Source: Bordetella pseudohinzii
GTDB taxonomy: Bacteria > Pseudomonadota > Gammaproteobacteria > Burkholderiales > Burkholderiaceae_B
Direction of reading: 5' to 3'
Assembly (NCBI RefSeq): GCF_000657795.2
Contig: NZ_JHEP02000004.1
Location: forward strand, 186,001-250,000
DNA length: 64,000 nucleotides
Shown: in pieces, positions 6,993 to 15,913 of the stretch
How positions within the stretch are numbered: the first letter of the stretch is position 1
Layout: every line of letters starts with the position of its first letter
The notes under the pieces: generated by a model
Databases searched by the model: none
The model's input: only the letters and a program-made list of their open reading frames with translations
Told to the model about the DNA's origin: nothing
Program-made: the position numbers and the translations under genes

Positions 6993-9014
6993 ATGAGGCT
7001 CTCCCGCCATGTTGCGTTGACCCTGGCATTTGCCACCCCGGCCGCCTTTGCCCAGTCAAGCGATGCGCCCGCGCTCGCGCCCATTGCGGTCTCGGCCGAT
7101 CCGCTCGGGCTGGACCTGAACAGCACGGCCCTGCCGACGACCATCCTCGATGGCCAGGCGCTGGTCGAGCGCCGCCAAGGCACCCTGGGCGGCACGCTCG
7201 ACGGCCTGCCGGGCGTGCACGCGGACACCTTCGGCGGCGGCGCCAGCCGGCCCGTCATCCGCGGGCAGACGGCGCCGCGGGTCAGCGTGCTTTCCGACGG
7301 CTCGCCATTGATGGACGCCTCGGCCGTTTCGCCCGATCACGCCACCACCATCGAGCCGCTGCTGGCCGACCGTATCGAGATCCTGCGCGGGCCGGCCACG
7401 CTGCGCCATGGCGGCGGCGCGATAGGCGGGGTGGTCAATGTGCTCGACAAGCGCGTGCCGACCGAAAAACCCGAAGGCGGCCTGGCGGCCGAGGCCGAGC
7501 TGCGCGGCGCCACGGGCACCAAGGAGCGCGCCGGCATCTTCGGCATCACGGGCGGCAGCGATGACTTCGTCGTGCGCGTCGAAGGCCTCAAGCGCCGCAG
7601 CAGCGACTACGAGGTGCCGGACTGGCCCGGCGGCAAGCTGGCCGGCTCCTACAGTGAGTCCACGCAGGGCTCGCTGGGCATGTCATGGATAGGGCCGCGC
7701 GGCTATGTGGGCGTGGCCTTCACGCACATCGAGAGCAAATACGGCTTGCCCGGGCACAACCACGAGTATGAGAGCTGCCACCCGCACGGCGATCACCTGC
7801 ACTGCGGCGGCCACGGCCCGGGCGATGCGCACGACCACGATCATGGCGCGGAGGGCGGCATTCCCTATGTGCGGCTGCGCAGCGACCGCGTCGATCTGCG
7901 CGCCGAATACCTCGACCCGCTGCCCGGTTTCGCCAAGCTGCGCCTGCGCAGCGGCTATACCCACTACCGGCATGACGAGATCGAAGGCGGCCAGGTCGGC
8001 ACGCGCTTCAAGAATGAAGGCTTCGACGCCCGCCTGGAGCTGGAGCACAAGCCCTGGATGGGTTTGCGCGGCGTGATGGGCCTGCAGACGGCTCTCAGCG
8101 ATTTCCGCGCCGATGGCGAGGAGGCCTTCCTGCCACGCAGCAAGACGCGGGCCAACGGCATTTTCCTGCTCGAAGAGTACCGCCTGGCCGATTGGCGCTT
8201 CGAGGCGGGCGCGCGCCAGGATTGGCAGCGCGTCTCGCCCGTGGGCGGGCAGGAGAAGTCCAGCCTGTCGGGGACCTCGCTGTCGGCGGCGGCGATCTGG
8301 GATTTCGCGCCCCGCTACTCGCTGGCGCTGTCGGTGTCGCGCTCGCAGCGCCTGCCGTCGGCGCAGGAGCTGTATGCCGATGGCGTGCACCTGGCGACCA
8401 ACACCTACGAGATCGGCAACCCCAGGCTGGGCCGCGAGACCTCGCGCAATATCGACCTGACGCTGCGCAAGCATGAGGGCGACACCACCTTCAGCCTGAG
8501 CGCTTTCCACAACCGCGTCAAAAACTATATCTACGCCAATACGCTGGATCGCTTCGAGGATTTCCGCCTGATCGAATACACGCAGCAGGACGCGGAATTC
8601 ACCGGGGTGGAGGGCGAGATCAAGCATCAGTTCACGCCCATCTTCTCGGCCGGCGTGTTTGGCGATTATGTGCGCGGCAAGCTGACGGGCGGGCAGGGCG
8701 ATCTGCCGCGCATTCCCGCCGCCCGCCTGGGCGCGCGCGCCAATTTCAAGTGGCAGCAATGGTCGGGCGGCGTCGAGTACGCCTATGTGTTCCGCCAGAA
8801 GGACATCGCCAGCTATGAAAGCGAGACGCCGGGCTATTCCATGGTCAATGCCGTGGTGAGCTATCGCTTCAAGGCCGCGGGGGCCCAGTATGACATCTAC
8901 CTGCGGGGCAACAATCTGCTGGACAAGCTGGCCTACAACCACGCTTCTTTCCTGGCTGCCTCGGCGCCTTTGCCCGGCCGCTCGGTGCTGCTGGGCGTGC
9001 GCATGACCTACTGA
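6993..9014 (+). CDS. znuD: TonB-dependent zinc receptor ZnuD
   Basis: A 673-residue outer-membrane TonB-dependent receptor. A signal peptide (cleavage after AFA near residue 20) is followed by an N-terminal plug domain (GTLGGTLDGLPGVHADTFG, RGPATLRHGGGAIGGVVNV) and a beta-barrel ending in an aromatic residue (VRMTY). A His/Asp/Cys-rich extracellular loop spans about residues 252-289, the zinc-capturing feature of Neisseria ZnuD. Two Zur-box-like sites precede it, so it can be derepressed separately from the znuCBA transcript. It should carry zinc into the periplasm for ZnuA. It converges with xerC with only 10 bp between them. Confidence 0.9.
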   Translation: MRLSRHVALTLAFATPAAFAQSSDAPALAPIAVSADPLGLDLNSTALPTTILDGQALVERRQGTLGGTLDGLPGVHADTFGGGASRPVIRGQTAPRVSVLSDGSPLMDASAVSPDHATTIEPLLADRIEILRGPATLRHGGGAIGGVVNVLDKRVPTEKPEGGLAAEAELRGATGTKERAGIFGITGGSDDFVVRVEGLKRRSSDYEVPDWPGGKLAGSYSESTQGSLGMSWIGPRGYVGVAFTHIESKYGLPGHNHEYESCHPHGDHLHCGGHGPGDAHDHDHGAEGGIPYVRLRSDRVDLRAEYLDPLPGFAKLRLRSGYTHYRHDEIEGGQVGTRFKNEGFDARLELEHKPWMGLRGVMGLQTALSDFRADGEEAFLPRSKTRANGIFLLEEYRLADWRFEAGARQDWQRVSPVGGQEKSSLSGTSLSAAAIWDFAPRYSLALSVSRSQRLPSAQELYADGVHLATNTYEIGNPRLGRETSRNIDLTLRKHEGDTTFSLSAFHNRVKNYIYANTLDRFEDFRLIEYTQQDAEFTGVEGEIKHQFTPIFSAGVFGDYVRGKLTGGQGDLPRIPAARLGARANFKWQQWSGGVEYAYVFRQKDIASYESETPGYSMVNAVVSYRFKAAGAQYDIYLRGNNLLDKLAYNHASFLAASAPLPGRSVLLGVRMTY

Positions 9015-9024
9015 AGGAGCGGCC

Positions 9025-9996
9025 TCAGTCCTTGCCGGCCTTGCGGTTGGCGCGCGGATGCGCCTGGTCATAGACCTTGGCCAGGTGCTGGAAGTCCAGC
9101 CGCGTGTAGACCTGGGTGGTGGCGATATTGGCGTGGCCCAGCAGTTCTTGCACGGCGCGCAGGTCCTGGGCCGATTGCAGCACATGGCTGGCGAAGCTGT
9201 GGCGCAGCACATGGGGATGCACATGCGCGGGCACGCCCGCGGCCTGGGCCAGCCGGGCCAGCTGCTGCTGGACCACGCGCGGCGAGATGCGCGCGCCGCG
9301 CGCGCCCAGGAAGAGCGCATGCAGATCGGCGGGCGGGGTCGCGGGCGCCAGCAGGGCGGCCCGCGCCGCCAGCCATTTGTCCAGGGCGGCCAGCGCGGCG
9401 GCGCCCACGGGCACGGTGCGGCGCTTGCCGCCCTTGCCCAGCACCACGACCTCGGCCTCGGCCCGGTTGAGCCAGCCGCGCGGCTCCGCGCCCGCCTGGC
9501 GCTGGTAGTGGGTATCCAGGCCCACCAGTTCCGACAGGCGCAGGCCGCTGGAATAAAACAGTTCGAACATGGCGTGATCGCGCAGGCCGGCCGGATCCGT
9601 GGCCAGGCGGGCTGGCGCGTGGTCCAGCAGGGCCTGGGCCTGGTCTACCGAGAGGGCCTTGGGCAGGGAGCGCGGCGCCTTGGGGGCGCGCACACCCGCC
9701 ACGGGATTGCTCGACAGCCCCTGTTGCGGGGCCCACCAATGATAAAAGCCGCGCCAGGCCGCCAGCCGGCGGGCCAGGCTGCGCGGGCCCAGCCCTTGCG
9801 CATGCAGGCGCGCGACCGCCTGGCGTATATGTCCGGTGGACAGGGCGTCCAACGGCAGGCCGGCCTGCCGCGCGAGTTCGGCCAGGGAGGCGAGATCGCG
9901 GCGGTAGGCGGCGATCGTGTGCGCGGCGTAGCGTCTTTGGGTCTGCAGATGCCGCAGCCAGGCTTCAAGCGGCTCGGCGTGGGCATCCTGGCTCAT
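9025..9996 (-). CDS. xerC: Tyrosine recombinase XerC
   Basis: A 323-residue tyrosine recombinase that, with XerD, resolves chromosome dimers at dif. It has the N-terminal SAM-like core-binding domain and the C-terminal catalytic domain with Arg in SGLRLSELVGL, Lys in GKGGKRRTVPV, HVLRHSFASH (His and second Arg), LGHANIATTQVY (His) and the nucleophilic Tyr in TQVYTRLD. The family member is inferred from position: it is followed by DUF484 and dapF, the conserved dapF-DUF484-xerC order of proteobacteria. Nearby there is no integron or phage that would suggest another integrase. Confidence 0.92.
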   Translation of the reverse strand: MSQDAHAEPLEAWLRHLQTQRRYAAHTIAAYRRDLASLAELARQAGLPLDALSTGHIRQAVARLHAQGLGPRSLARRLAAWRGFYHWWAPQQGLSSNPVAGVRAPKAPRSLPKALSVDQAQALLDHAPARLATDPAGLRDHAMFELFYSSGLRLSELVGLDTHYQRQAGAEPRGWLNRAEAEVVVLGKGGKRRTVPVGAAALAALDKWLAARAALLAPATPPADLHALFLGARGARISPRVVQQQLARLAQAAGVPAHVHPHVLRHSFASHVLQSAQDLRAVQELLGHANIATTQVYTRLDFQHLAKVYDQAHPRANRKAGKD

Positions 9997-10004
9997 GGGC
10001 CGGC

Positions 10005-10673
10005 TCAGGCCAGGCGCTGCAGCACGGCCGACGCCAGGCGGCCGATGGTCTCAAGAAACGCCGTGCCCATCTCGGGCGTGAAGCGGCTGGCGTCGTCCGA
10101 GCCCAGGATCAGCAAGCCGACGCTGGGGGCATCGGGCTGCGGCCGCAGCGCCACCAGGGCCAGGGACTTGGGCGTGCCGTCCAGCCAGCGCACCGCCTCG
10201 AAGCCGGTGTCGTTGCCGCAATAAGGCGTTTTCAGGCTGTCGGCGAAGGTGCGGACGTCATCGGAGACGGCGGCGCCATAGCCGTGTTCGCCATCGCCGG
10301 CCACGCCGGGCAGATTCCACAGCCGCAGGCCGGCGTGGTCCAGCTTGAACTGTTCGGCCAGGCCCAGGGCGATTTCGCCCGGGATGCGCCCCGGGTCGGT
10401 TTCGCGCAGCAGGCGCTCCGACCAGGCCGTCACCTGTTGGCTGATGGTTTCGTTCTCGCCGGCATTGCGCACCAGTTCGTTCAGGCGCCATTCGAGGCTG
10501 CGGTTGCGCTCGCGCAGGGTGAGGATCTGGCGCTCGGCCAGCGAGATCGCGCGTCCGCCATGCGGGTTGGGCACATGCAGGGTGGCGAACACCGCCGCAT
10601 GCTCGTCGAAGAACGAGGGATGTTCCTGGAGAAAATGCGCGATGTCTTGCGCGCTCGGATCAATGGTGGTCAT
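10005..10673 (-). CDS. DUF484 family protein
   Basis: A 222-residue member of DUF484 (YigA type), with a short N-terminal helical region (IAHFLQEHPSFFDEHAAVFATLHVP is the family's opening motif), a coiled-coil stretch around residues 45-70 and a GAF-like C-terminal domain. Function is unknown. It lies between dapF and xerC, as in many proteobacteria, 8 bp upstream of xerC, so the two are probably co-transcribed. Confidence 0.85.
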   Translation of the reverse strand: MTTIDPSAQDIAHFLQEHPSFFDEHAAVFATLHVPNPHGGRAISLAERQILTLRERNRSLEWRLNELVRNAGENETISQQVTAWSERLLRETDPGRIPGEIALGLAEQFKLDHAGLRLWNLPGVAGDGEHGYGAAVSDDVRTFADSLKTPYCGNDTGFEAVRWLDGTPKSLALVALRPQPDAPSVGLLILGSDDASRFTPEMGTAFLETIGRLASAVLQRLA

Positions 10674-10697
10674 GTCGCCTTGATGGATGCGGCGCGC

Positions 10698-11576
10698 TTA
10701 GCGGTTCAGCGCCATGGAAAAGACCAGTTTGTCGATATCGATCTGGCCATGGAAGACGGACTCGGCCGGGCCGGTCATGCGCAGCTGCGCGCCGTCCCAG
10801 GCGATGGTCAGCACGCCGCCCCGGGTCTGCACGCGCACGGGGCTGTCGAGCAGACCGCGGCGGATGCCGGCGGCCACGGCGGCACAGGCGCCGGTGCCGC
10901 AGGCCAGGGTTTCGCCCGCGCCGCGCTCGTAGACGCGCAGGCGGATCGCGTGGCGGTCCACGACCTGCATGAAGCCGGCATTGACGCGGCGGGCGAAGCG
11001 GGCGTGCGATTCGATCTGCGGGCCGAGCCTGGCGACCGGCGCCTGGTCCACGTCGGCCACCACCTGCACGGCGTGCGGATTGGAGATGGCCACGGCGGAG
11101 ATTTCGACCTCGCCATCGTCCAGCGGCAGGATGTAGAGCGTGTCCTGGCCTTGCTGGCGCTGGGCCAGGCCGCTGGCGTCGAAGGGCAGGGCGGCGGGGT
11201 CGAAGCGGGTGGAGCCCATGTCCACGGTGACTTGTTCGTCGTCGCCCTCGTCGAGCACGATGACGCCGCTCACGATCTCGGCGCGCAGGGGATTCTTGTC
11301 GCTGAGCCCCTGCTCATGAACGAAGCGCACGAAGCAGCGCGCGCCATTGCCGCAGTGCTCGACCTCGCTGCCGTCATTGTTGAAGATGCGATAGCGGAAA
11401 TCGGCATCCGGGCGCGTGGCGGGTTCGACCAGGAGGATCTGGTCGGCGCCCACGCCGAAATGCCGGTCGCCCAGGGCGCGCGCGCGCTCCGGGGTCATCT
11501 CTATGGTTTGACGCACGCCGTCGAGCACGACGAAGTCGTTGCCCGCGCCATGCATTTTGGTGAAGTTCCAGATCAT
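10698..11576 (-). CDS. dapF: Diaminopimelate epimerase
   Basis: Converts LL- to meso-diaminopimelate, the last shared step to lysine and peptidoglycan. The 292-residue product opens with the conserved [11 protein letters not shown]. It carries the two catalytic cysteines in CGNGARC and ACGTGACA, the acid/base pair of the PLP-independent racemase. The frame is open 6 codons further upstream, but the ATG at 11576 gives the conserved N-terminus (MIWNFTKM). It is the first gene of the dapF-DUF484-xerC set. Confidence 0.95.
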   Translation of the reverse strand: MIWNFTKMHGAGNDFVVLDGVRQTIEMTPERARALGDRHFGVGADQILLVEPATRPDADFRYRIFNNDGSEVEHCGNGARCFVRFVHEQGLSDKNPLRAEIVSGVIVLDEGDDEQVTVDMGSTRFDPAALPFDASGLAQRQQGQDTLYILPLDDGEVEISAVAISNPHAVQVVADVDQAPVARLGPQIESHARFARRVNAGFMQVVDRHAIRLRVYERGAGETLACGTGACAAVAAGIRRGLLDSPVRVQTRGGVLTIAWDGAQLRMTGPAESVFHGQIDIDKLVFSMALNR

Positions 11577-11618
11577 GCAGGGATTATCCTCCATTCCGGT
11601 CCTTCTGGCAGCCGGGCC

Positions 11619-12512
11619 CTAGTACAGCTTGGGCGAGCCTTCCGGGCGCGTCTTGAAGCGGCGGTGCACCCAGTAGTACTGGCTGGGGCAGCGGCGTATC
11701 CAGCCTTCGAGTTCGCGGTTCAGGCGCGCGGTGGCGGCTTCCAGGCTGTCCTGGCCCGGGAAATCGGCCAGCGGGGGCAGCACCTCGACATGGTAGCGGC
11801 CGGTGGCCGGATCCCAGAAGTCCAGCACGGGCAGCACCGCCGCGTTCCATTTGCGCGCCAGTTGCGCCGTGGCGACCAGGGTGGCCGCCGGGACGCCGAA
11901 AAAGGGCACGAAGACCGAGCCATTGCGGCCGAAATCCATGTCCGGCAGGTAATAGACGGGCCGCGCCTCGCGGAAATGGCGGATCAGTTCGCGCACGCCC
12001 TCCTTGCGGCTCACCAGGAAGACCTCGTTAAAGCGCTGGCGCCCGGCCCGCACGATGGCGTCGACGGCCGGGTTGCGCTGCGGCGTGTACATGGTGGCGC
12101 CGCTGGGCACTTCCATGGTGAGCCGGGTGGCCGCGACGTCCAGGCCGATGAAATGCGGGGCCAGCAGGATGACCGGGCGGCCGGAGGCGGCCAGCGCGTT
12201 GACGGTCTCGGCGCCGCTGACGCTGGCCATCTCGCGGATGGCCTGGGGGCTGCCATACCAGAGCACGCCGCGGTCGACGATGGACTGGCCCAGGGCGCGG
12301 AAGTGCTCGCGGGCCCATTGTTCGCGGGTTTGCGGGCTTTCGTCGGGAAAACAGATTTCGAGGTTGCGCCGCACGATGCGGGCGCGCGACCGGGCCAGGT
12401 GCTGCGTCAGCCAACCCACGCAGGCGCCGGCGCGCTGGCGCGCGCGGGGGCTCATGCGGCCGAACCAGCGGAGCAGCCCGATCAGGGCGCGGGTCTTTAT
12501 GTCGGAACTCAT
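11619..12512 (-). CDS. Lysophospholipid/lipid A acyltransferase, LpxL/HtrB family (copy A)
   Basis: A 297-residue member of the LpxL/LpxM/HtrB (LPLAT) family, which adds secondary acyl chains to lipid A at the inner membrane. The HX4D catalytic motif is in LLAPHFIGLD (near residues 135-144), and the family YxPDMDFGR-type motif appears as YYLPDMDFGRNGS. It starts within a 4-bp overlap with the end of the second acyltransferase gene, so the pair is an operon. Which lipid A position it acylates cannot be told from sequence. Confidence 0.87.
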   Translation of the reverse strand: MSSDIKTRALIGLLRWFGRMSPRARQRAGACVGWLTQHLARSRARIVRRNLEICFPDESPQTREQWAREHFRALGQSIVDRGVLWYGSPQAIREMASVSGAETVNALAASGRPVILLAPHFIGLDVAATRLTMEVPSGATMYTPQRNPAVDAIVRAGRQRFNEVFLVSRKEGVRELIRHFREARPVYYLPDMDFGRNGSVFVPFFGVPAATLVATAQLARKWNAAVLPVLDFWDPATGRYHVEVLPPLADFPGQDSLEAATARLNRELEGWIRRCPSQYYWVHRRFKTRPEGSPKLY

Positions 12513-13363
12513 GTTGCGGTCGGGGCGGGCGGCGCGCCGCGCGGCGTCTTGTAGCGGTTATAGCCCCAGAGATATTGCTCGGGGCAGCGGCGGATCAGGG
12601 TTTCCATGCTGCGATTGAGCAGCGCGGCCTGGGCTTGTGGATCTTCGGGCAGCGGCTCGGGCACGCGCACGAAGTGCAGCTGCCAGCCCTGGCCGCGCGG
12701 CAGGCGCTCGGCCGCGCACAGGATGACGGGCACGCCGGTCTGCGTGGCGAGCTTGCCGGGCAGGGTCACGGTGTAGGCCATGCGCCCGAAGAAGGGCGCC
12801 CACACGCCCTCGCCCTGGCCGGGCGCCTGGTCGGGCAGCAGGCCCACCGTTTCGCCGCGGCGCAGGGCGCGCACGAATTCGCGCACGCCTTGCATCGTGG
12901 CCGGCACGGCGTGCATGGCGGAATTGTTGCGCGCCGTCTCCAACAGCGGGCCCAGGACGGCCTTGCGCGGCGGGCGGAACATGACGGTCAGCGGCATCCT
13001 GCGCGCCAGGTAGCGGGCCACGATCTCGAAGCCGCCCAGGTGGGGCGTGAGAAAGAGGATGCCGCGCTGTTCGGCCAGCGCCGTCTCGACGACCGCGGCA
13101 TTGGTTTCGTCTATCCGGGCCTTGCGCAGGCTGTCGGCCTCGCGGAACCAGATCCAGGTCGATTCGAGGATCATGGCGCCGATCTCGCCGGCCGAGCGCC
13201 GGGCGAAGGCCGGGTCCGGATAGCCCGCCTGCGCGGCATTGGCGCGCAGGCGCTGGCGGTATTTCCCCGGCCAGGCATAGGCCAGCTTGCCCAGGCCCCG
13301 TCCGAGCGCCTGCAGCAGCGGCAGAGGCAGGACGGCGAGGAAGCGGAAAAAGGCGAGCAGCAT
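12509..13363 (-). CDS. Lysophospholipid/lipid A acyltransferase, LpxL/HtrB family (copy B)
   Basis: A 284-residue LPLAT paralogue of the next gene. It has the catalytic HX4E in TPHLGGFE and GLLPDQAPGQGEGVW, the family substrate motif. A hydrophobic N-terminus (MLLAFFRFLAVLPLPLLQALG) anchors it in the inner membrane; this ATG is chosen because the 29 upstream in-frame codons are Arg/Cys-rich and unlike the family. Two adjacent paralogues suggest two different acylation positions. Divergent from metK, with its start about 95 bp upstream of the putative metK -10. Confidence 0.87.
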   Translation of the reverse strand: MLLAFFRFLAVLPLPLLQALGRGLGKLAYAWPGKYRQRLRANAAQAGYPDPAFARRSAGEIGAMILESTWIWFREADSLRKARIDETNAAVVETALAEQRGILFLTPHLGGFEIVARYLARRMPLTVMFRPPRKAVLGPLLETARNNSAMHAVPATMQGVREFVRALRRGETVGLLPDQAPGQGEGVWAPFFGRMAYTVTLPGKLATQTGVPVILCAAERLPRGQGWQLHFVRVPEPLPEDPQAQAALLNRSMETLIRRCPEQYLWGYNRYKTPRGAPPAPTAT

Positions 13364-13457
13364 GTTTCGTGATGGAAGGCGGCGCGGCAGGCCGCGGGTC
13401 CGTCCGTAAAAACGACATGACCGGCAGGGTTGCTTCGCCCGGGCGCCCATTTTCGCC

Positions 13458-13463
13458 TAAAAT
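13458..13463 (+). promoter_or_regulatory. Putative -10 element of the metK promoter
   Basis: TAAAAT is placed so that transcription would begin about position 13470, exactly at the 5' edge of the SAM-II-like aptamer. The matching -35 is weak (TTCGCC at 13434-13439, 18-bp spacing). Confidence 0.5.
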
Positions 13464-13470
13464 GCCCGAA

Positions 13471-13542
13471 GTCGCTGAGTTAACCGACAACTTGCGGAGC
13501 GACGTTGCGGCATCCGCCGCTTCAAATCCGCTAAAGCGTCGC
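13471..13542 (+). ncRNA. SAM-II-type riboswitch in the metK leader
   Basis: The segment folds as an H-type pseudoknot like SAM-II. P1 is GTCGCT (13471-13476) with AGCGAC (13498-13503), 6 perfect pairs. The loop holds GAGTTAACC, close to the class's GAUUUAACC. P2 joins TTGCGG (13492-13497) to CCGCTA (13528-13533), with a T-T mismatch, and CGAC (13485-13488) to GTCG (13538-13541). The hallmark GCTAAA is at 13530-13535. An extra 5-bp hairpin (GCGGC/GCCGC, 13507-13520) is inserted in the P1-P2 connecting loop. It precedes the SAM synthetase gene. The aptamer ends about 95 nt before the start codon, further than in compact SAM-II leaders that mask the ribosome site directly. Confidence 0.8.
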
Positions 13543-13637
13543 GCCCAGATGCCCTTTGCCAGGACGATCCGGGGCGCAACGCGCCTCGTTCAACTTGAGG
13601 GCCGGCTTCCCGCCGGACATGTACGTAAGGACGCATC

Positions 13638-14801
13638 GTGGCTAACAACGATTTTCTCTTCACCTCCGAGTCCGTCTCGGAAGGCCACCCCGACAAGGTC
13701 GCGGACCAGATCTCCGACGCCATTCTCGACGCCATCTTCACGCAGGACCCCAATGCGCGCGTGGCGGCCGAGACCCTGTGCAACACGGGTCTGGTCGTGC
13801 TGGCCGGTGAAATCACCACCAGCGCCAACGTCGATTACATCCAGGTCGCGCGCGACACCATCCGCCGCATCGGCTACGACAACACCGAATACGGCATCGA
13901 CTACAAGGGCTGCGCGGTGCTGGTCGCCTACGACAAGCAATCGCCCGACATCGCCCAGGGCGTGGACCGCAGCTCCGAGGACTACCTCAACCAGGGCGCT
14001 GGCGACCAGGGCCTGATGTTCGGCTACGCCTGCGACGAAACCCCCGACCTGATGCCCGCTCCCATCTGGTATGCGCACCGCCTGGTGCAGCGCCAGAGCG
14101 AGCTGCGCAAGGACGGCCGCCTGCCGTGGCTGCGCCCGGACGCCAAGTCGCAGGTCACCTTCCGCTATGTCGACGGCCGTCCGGTCGAAGTCGACACCGT
14201 GGTGCTGTCGACCCAGCATGCGCCCGAGATCTCGCAATCCTCGATCCGCGAAGCGGTGATCGAGGACATCATCAAGCCCTGCTTTCCCGATGGCCTGGTC
14301 ACGCCGCAAACCAAGTTCCTGGTCAACCCGACCGGCCGCTTCGTCATCGGCGGCCCGCAGGGCGATTGCGGCCTGACCGGCCGCAAGATCATCGTCGACA
14401 CCTATGGCGGCGCCTGCCCCCATGGCGGCGGCGCGTTCTCGGGCAAGGATCCGTCCAAGGTGGACCGCTCGGCCGCCTATGCCGCTCGCTATGTGGCCAA
14501 GAACGTCGTGGCCGCCGGCCTGGCGCGCCAGTGCCAGGTGCAGGTGAGCTATGCCATCGGCGTGGCCGAGCCCATCAACATCACCGTCTACACCGAAGGC
14601 ACGGGCGTCATCCCCGACGACCAGATCGCCAAGCTGGTGCGCGAGCACTTCGACCTGCGTCCCAAGGGCATCGTCAACATGCTGGATCTGCTGCGCCCGA
14701 TCTACACCAAGACGGCCGCCTATGGCCACTTCGGTCGCTCGGAGCCGGAGTTTTCCTGGGAAGCCACCGACAAGGTCCAGGCGCTCAAGAAATCCGCCTG
14801 A
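13638..14801 (+). CDS. metK: S-adenosylmethionine synthetase
   Basis: Makes SAM from methionine and ATP in the cytoplasm. The 387-residue protein has the full-length MetK fold with [15 protein letters not shown] near the N-terminus, [12 protein letters not shown] in the middle and [16 protein letters not shown], the phosphate-binding GGGAFSGKD signature. The start is GTG, preceded by TAAGGA at 13626-13631. The leader carries a SAM-II-type aptamer, so expression should fall when SAM is high. A strong bidirectional terminator follows. Confidence 0.97.
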   Translation: MANNDFLFTSESVSEGHPDKVADQISDAILDAIFTQDPNARVAAETLCNTGLVVLAGEITTSANVDYIQVARDTIRRIGYDNTEYGIDYKGCAVLVAYDKQSPDIAQGVDRSSEDYLNQGAGDQGLMFGYACDETPDLMPAPIWYAHRLVQRQSELRKDGRLPWLRPDAKSQVTFRYVDGRPVEVDTVVLSTQHAPEISQSSIREAVIEDIIKPCFPDGLVTPQTKFLVNPTGRFVIGGPQGDCGLTGRKIIVDTYGGACPHGGGAFSGKDPSKVDRSAAYAARYVAKNVVAAGLARQCQVQVSYAIGVAEPINITVYTEGTGVIPDDQIAKLVREHFDLRPKGIVNMLDLLRPIYTKTAAYGHFGRSEPEFSWEATDKVQALKKSA

Positions 14802-14814
14802 GATCCCGCAAGGC

Positions 14815-14849
14815 AAAAAACCCTGGCAGCCCATGCCAGGGTTTTTTTT
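14815..14849 (+). terminator. Bidirectional intrinsic terminator between metK and the LysR gene
   Basis: An 8-bp perfect stem CCCTGGCA/TGCCAGGG (14821-14828 and 14834-14841) with a 5-nt loop is followed by eight T and preceded by six A. It can therefore terminate both convergent genes. Confidence 0.93.
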
Positions 14850-14864
14850 CGTCCGCGCGGCGGC

Positions 14865-15788
14865 CTACCAGACGGGATCGTCGGCGCCGGGCGCGCGCAG
14901 GCGGGGCGCGAAGCGTTCGGCAAGAAAATCGACCAGGGCGCGGGTCTTGGCGGGCAGGTGCAGGCGCTGCGGATACAGGGCGTAGATGTCGGCCGGAGGG
15001 GTTTGCCATTGCGGCAGGATCTGGCGCAGCCGGCCTGAGCGCAGATAGGGCATGGCTTCCCATTCGGAGCGCATCACGATGCCCTGTCCGTCCAGGGCCC
15101 ATTGCAGCGCGCACTCGCCGTCGTTGGCGCTCAGGGGGCCGCGCACCTTGATGGTCTCGCTGCGCTGGCCGGCCCGCAGATGCCAGGTGCCATAGGCCAG
15201 TTCGCTTTCGCGGATGACGATGCAGCGGTGGCGCGGCAGCTCGGCCGGCGCGCGCGGCTCGCCATGGCGGCTGAGATAGGCCGGCGCCGCGCATAGCAGG
15301 CGCCGGTTGGAGGCCAGCTTGCGCGCGGTGAGCCGCGCATCGGGTATCTCGCCAAAACGCAGCGCCAGGTCAAAGCCGTCTTCCAGCAGGTTGGCGCCGC
15401 GGTCGCTCAGATGCAGTTGCACCTCCACGTCGGGGTAGCGGTTGGCGAAGGCCGAGATGGCTGGTGCCACATGGGCGCGGCCGAAGCCGAACGTGGCGTT
15501 CACGCGCAGCAGGCCCTGGGGCTGCTCGCGCGTATTGGTCACGCGCCGCTCCAGCGAGTCCAGGTCGGCCAGGATGCGGGCGCCCTCGGCCAGGTAGAGC
15601 TCGCCTTCCTGGGTGACATGCATGCGGCGCGTGGTGCGGTTGAGCAGCCGCACGCCCAGCCGGCGCTCCAGATTGGCCAGGCGCGTGCTGACCGCGGCCG
15701 GCGTGATGCCGAGCTCGCGCGCCGCCGCCGACAGATTGCCCTGCCTGACCAGGAGGCCGAAGAAGGCCAGATCGGAGATGGCGTCCAT
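14865..15788 (-). CDS. LysR-family transcriptional regulator
   Basis: A 307-residue LysR regulator. The N-terminal winged helix-turn-helix covers LVRQGNLSAAARELGITPAAVSTRLANLERRLG (residues about 12-44), and the C-terminal effector domain is of the CrgA/DmlR-like subgroup. It is divergent from the Bug-leuCD-like cluster and starts 3 bp from a perfect 9-bp inverted repeat that should be its operator, implying autoregulation and control of the cluster. The effector is unknown, probably a substrate or intermediate of that pathway. Confidence 0.9.
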   Translation of the reverse strand: MDAISDLAFFGLLVRQGNLSAAARELGITPAAVSTRLANLERRLGVRLLNRTTRRMHVTQEGELYLAEGARILADLDSLERRVTNTREQPQGLLRVNATFGFGRAHVAPAISAFANRYPDVEVQLHLSDRGANLLEDGFDLALRFGEIPDARLTARKLASNRRLLCAAPAYLSRHGEPRAPAELPRHRCIVIRESELAYGTWHLRAGQRSETIKVRGPLSANDGECALQWALDGQGIVMRSEWEAMPYLRSGRLRQILPQWQTPPADIYALYPQRLHLPAKTRALVDFLAERFAPRLRAPGADDPVW

Positions 15789-15791
15789 GGA

Positions 15792-15812
15792 TTATTAAAT
15801 CAAATTTAATAA
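15792..15812. promoter_or_regulatory. Perfect inverted repeat, probable LysR operator
   Basis: TTATTAAAT and ATTTAATAA flank a 3-bp spacer. The 21-bp site contains the T-N11-A pattern of LysR operators and lies in the AT-rich 125-bp gap between the divergent LysR gene and the Bug gene, beginning 3 bp before the regulator's start codon. Confidence 0.75.
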
Positions 15813-15913
15813 AGGTTTTAAATCACGTTAATTATATGTTTTAACTTGGTATTTACACTGACAGGGTCACGACAACGGCCGCGTTCGACGGCCCATAACA
15901 GGAGACAGACACC

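Noticed and set aside
9025-9996. Integrase of a mobile element
   Set aside because: Position next to DUF484 and dapF matches housekeeping xerC; no attachment repeats or cargo are present.
10284-12554. 756-codon plus-strand open frame
   Set aside because: It runs antisense to DUF484, dapF and an acyltransferase gene, has a repetitive Ala/Gly/His/Arg composition and no motifs; long antisense frames are expected at this GC content.
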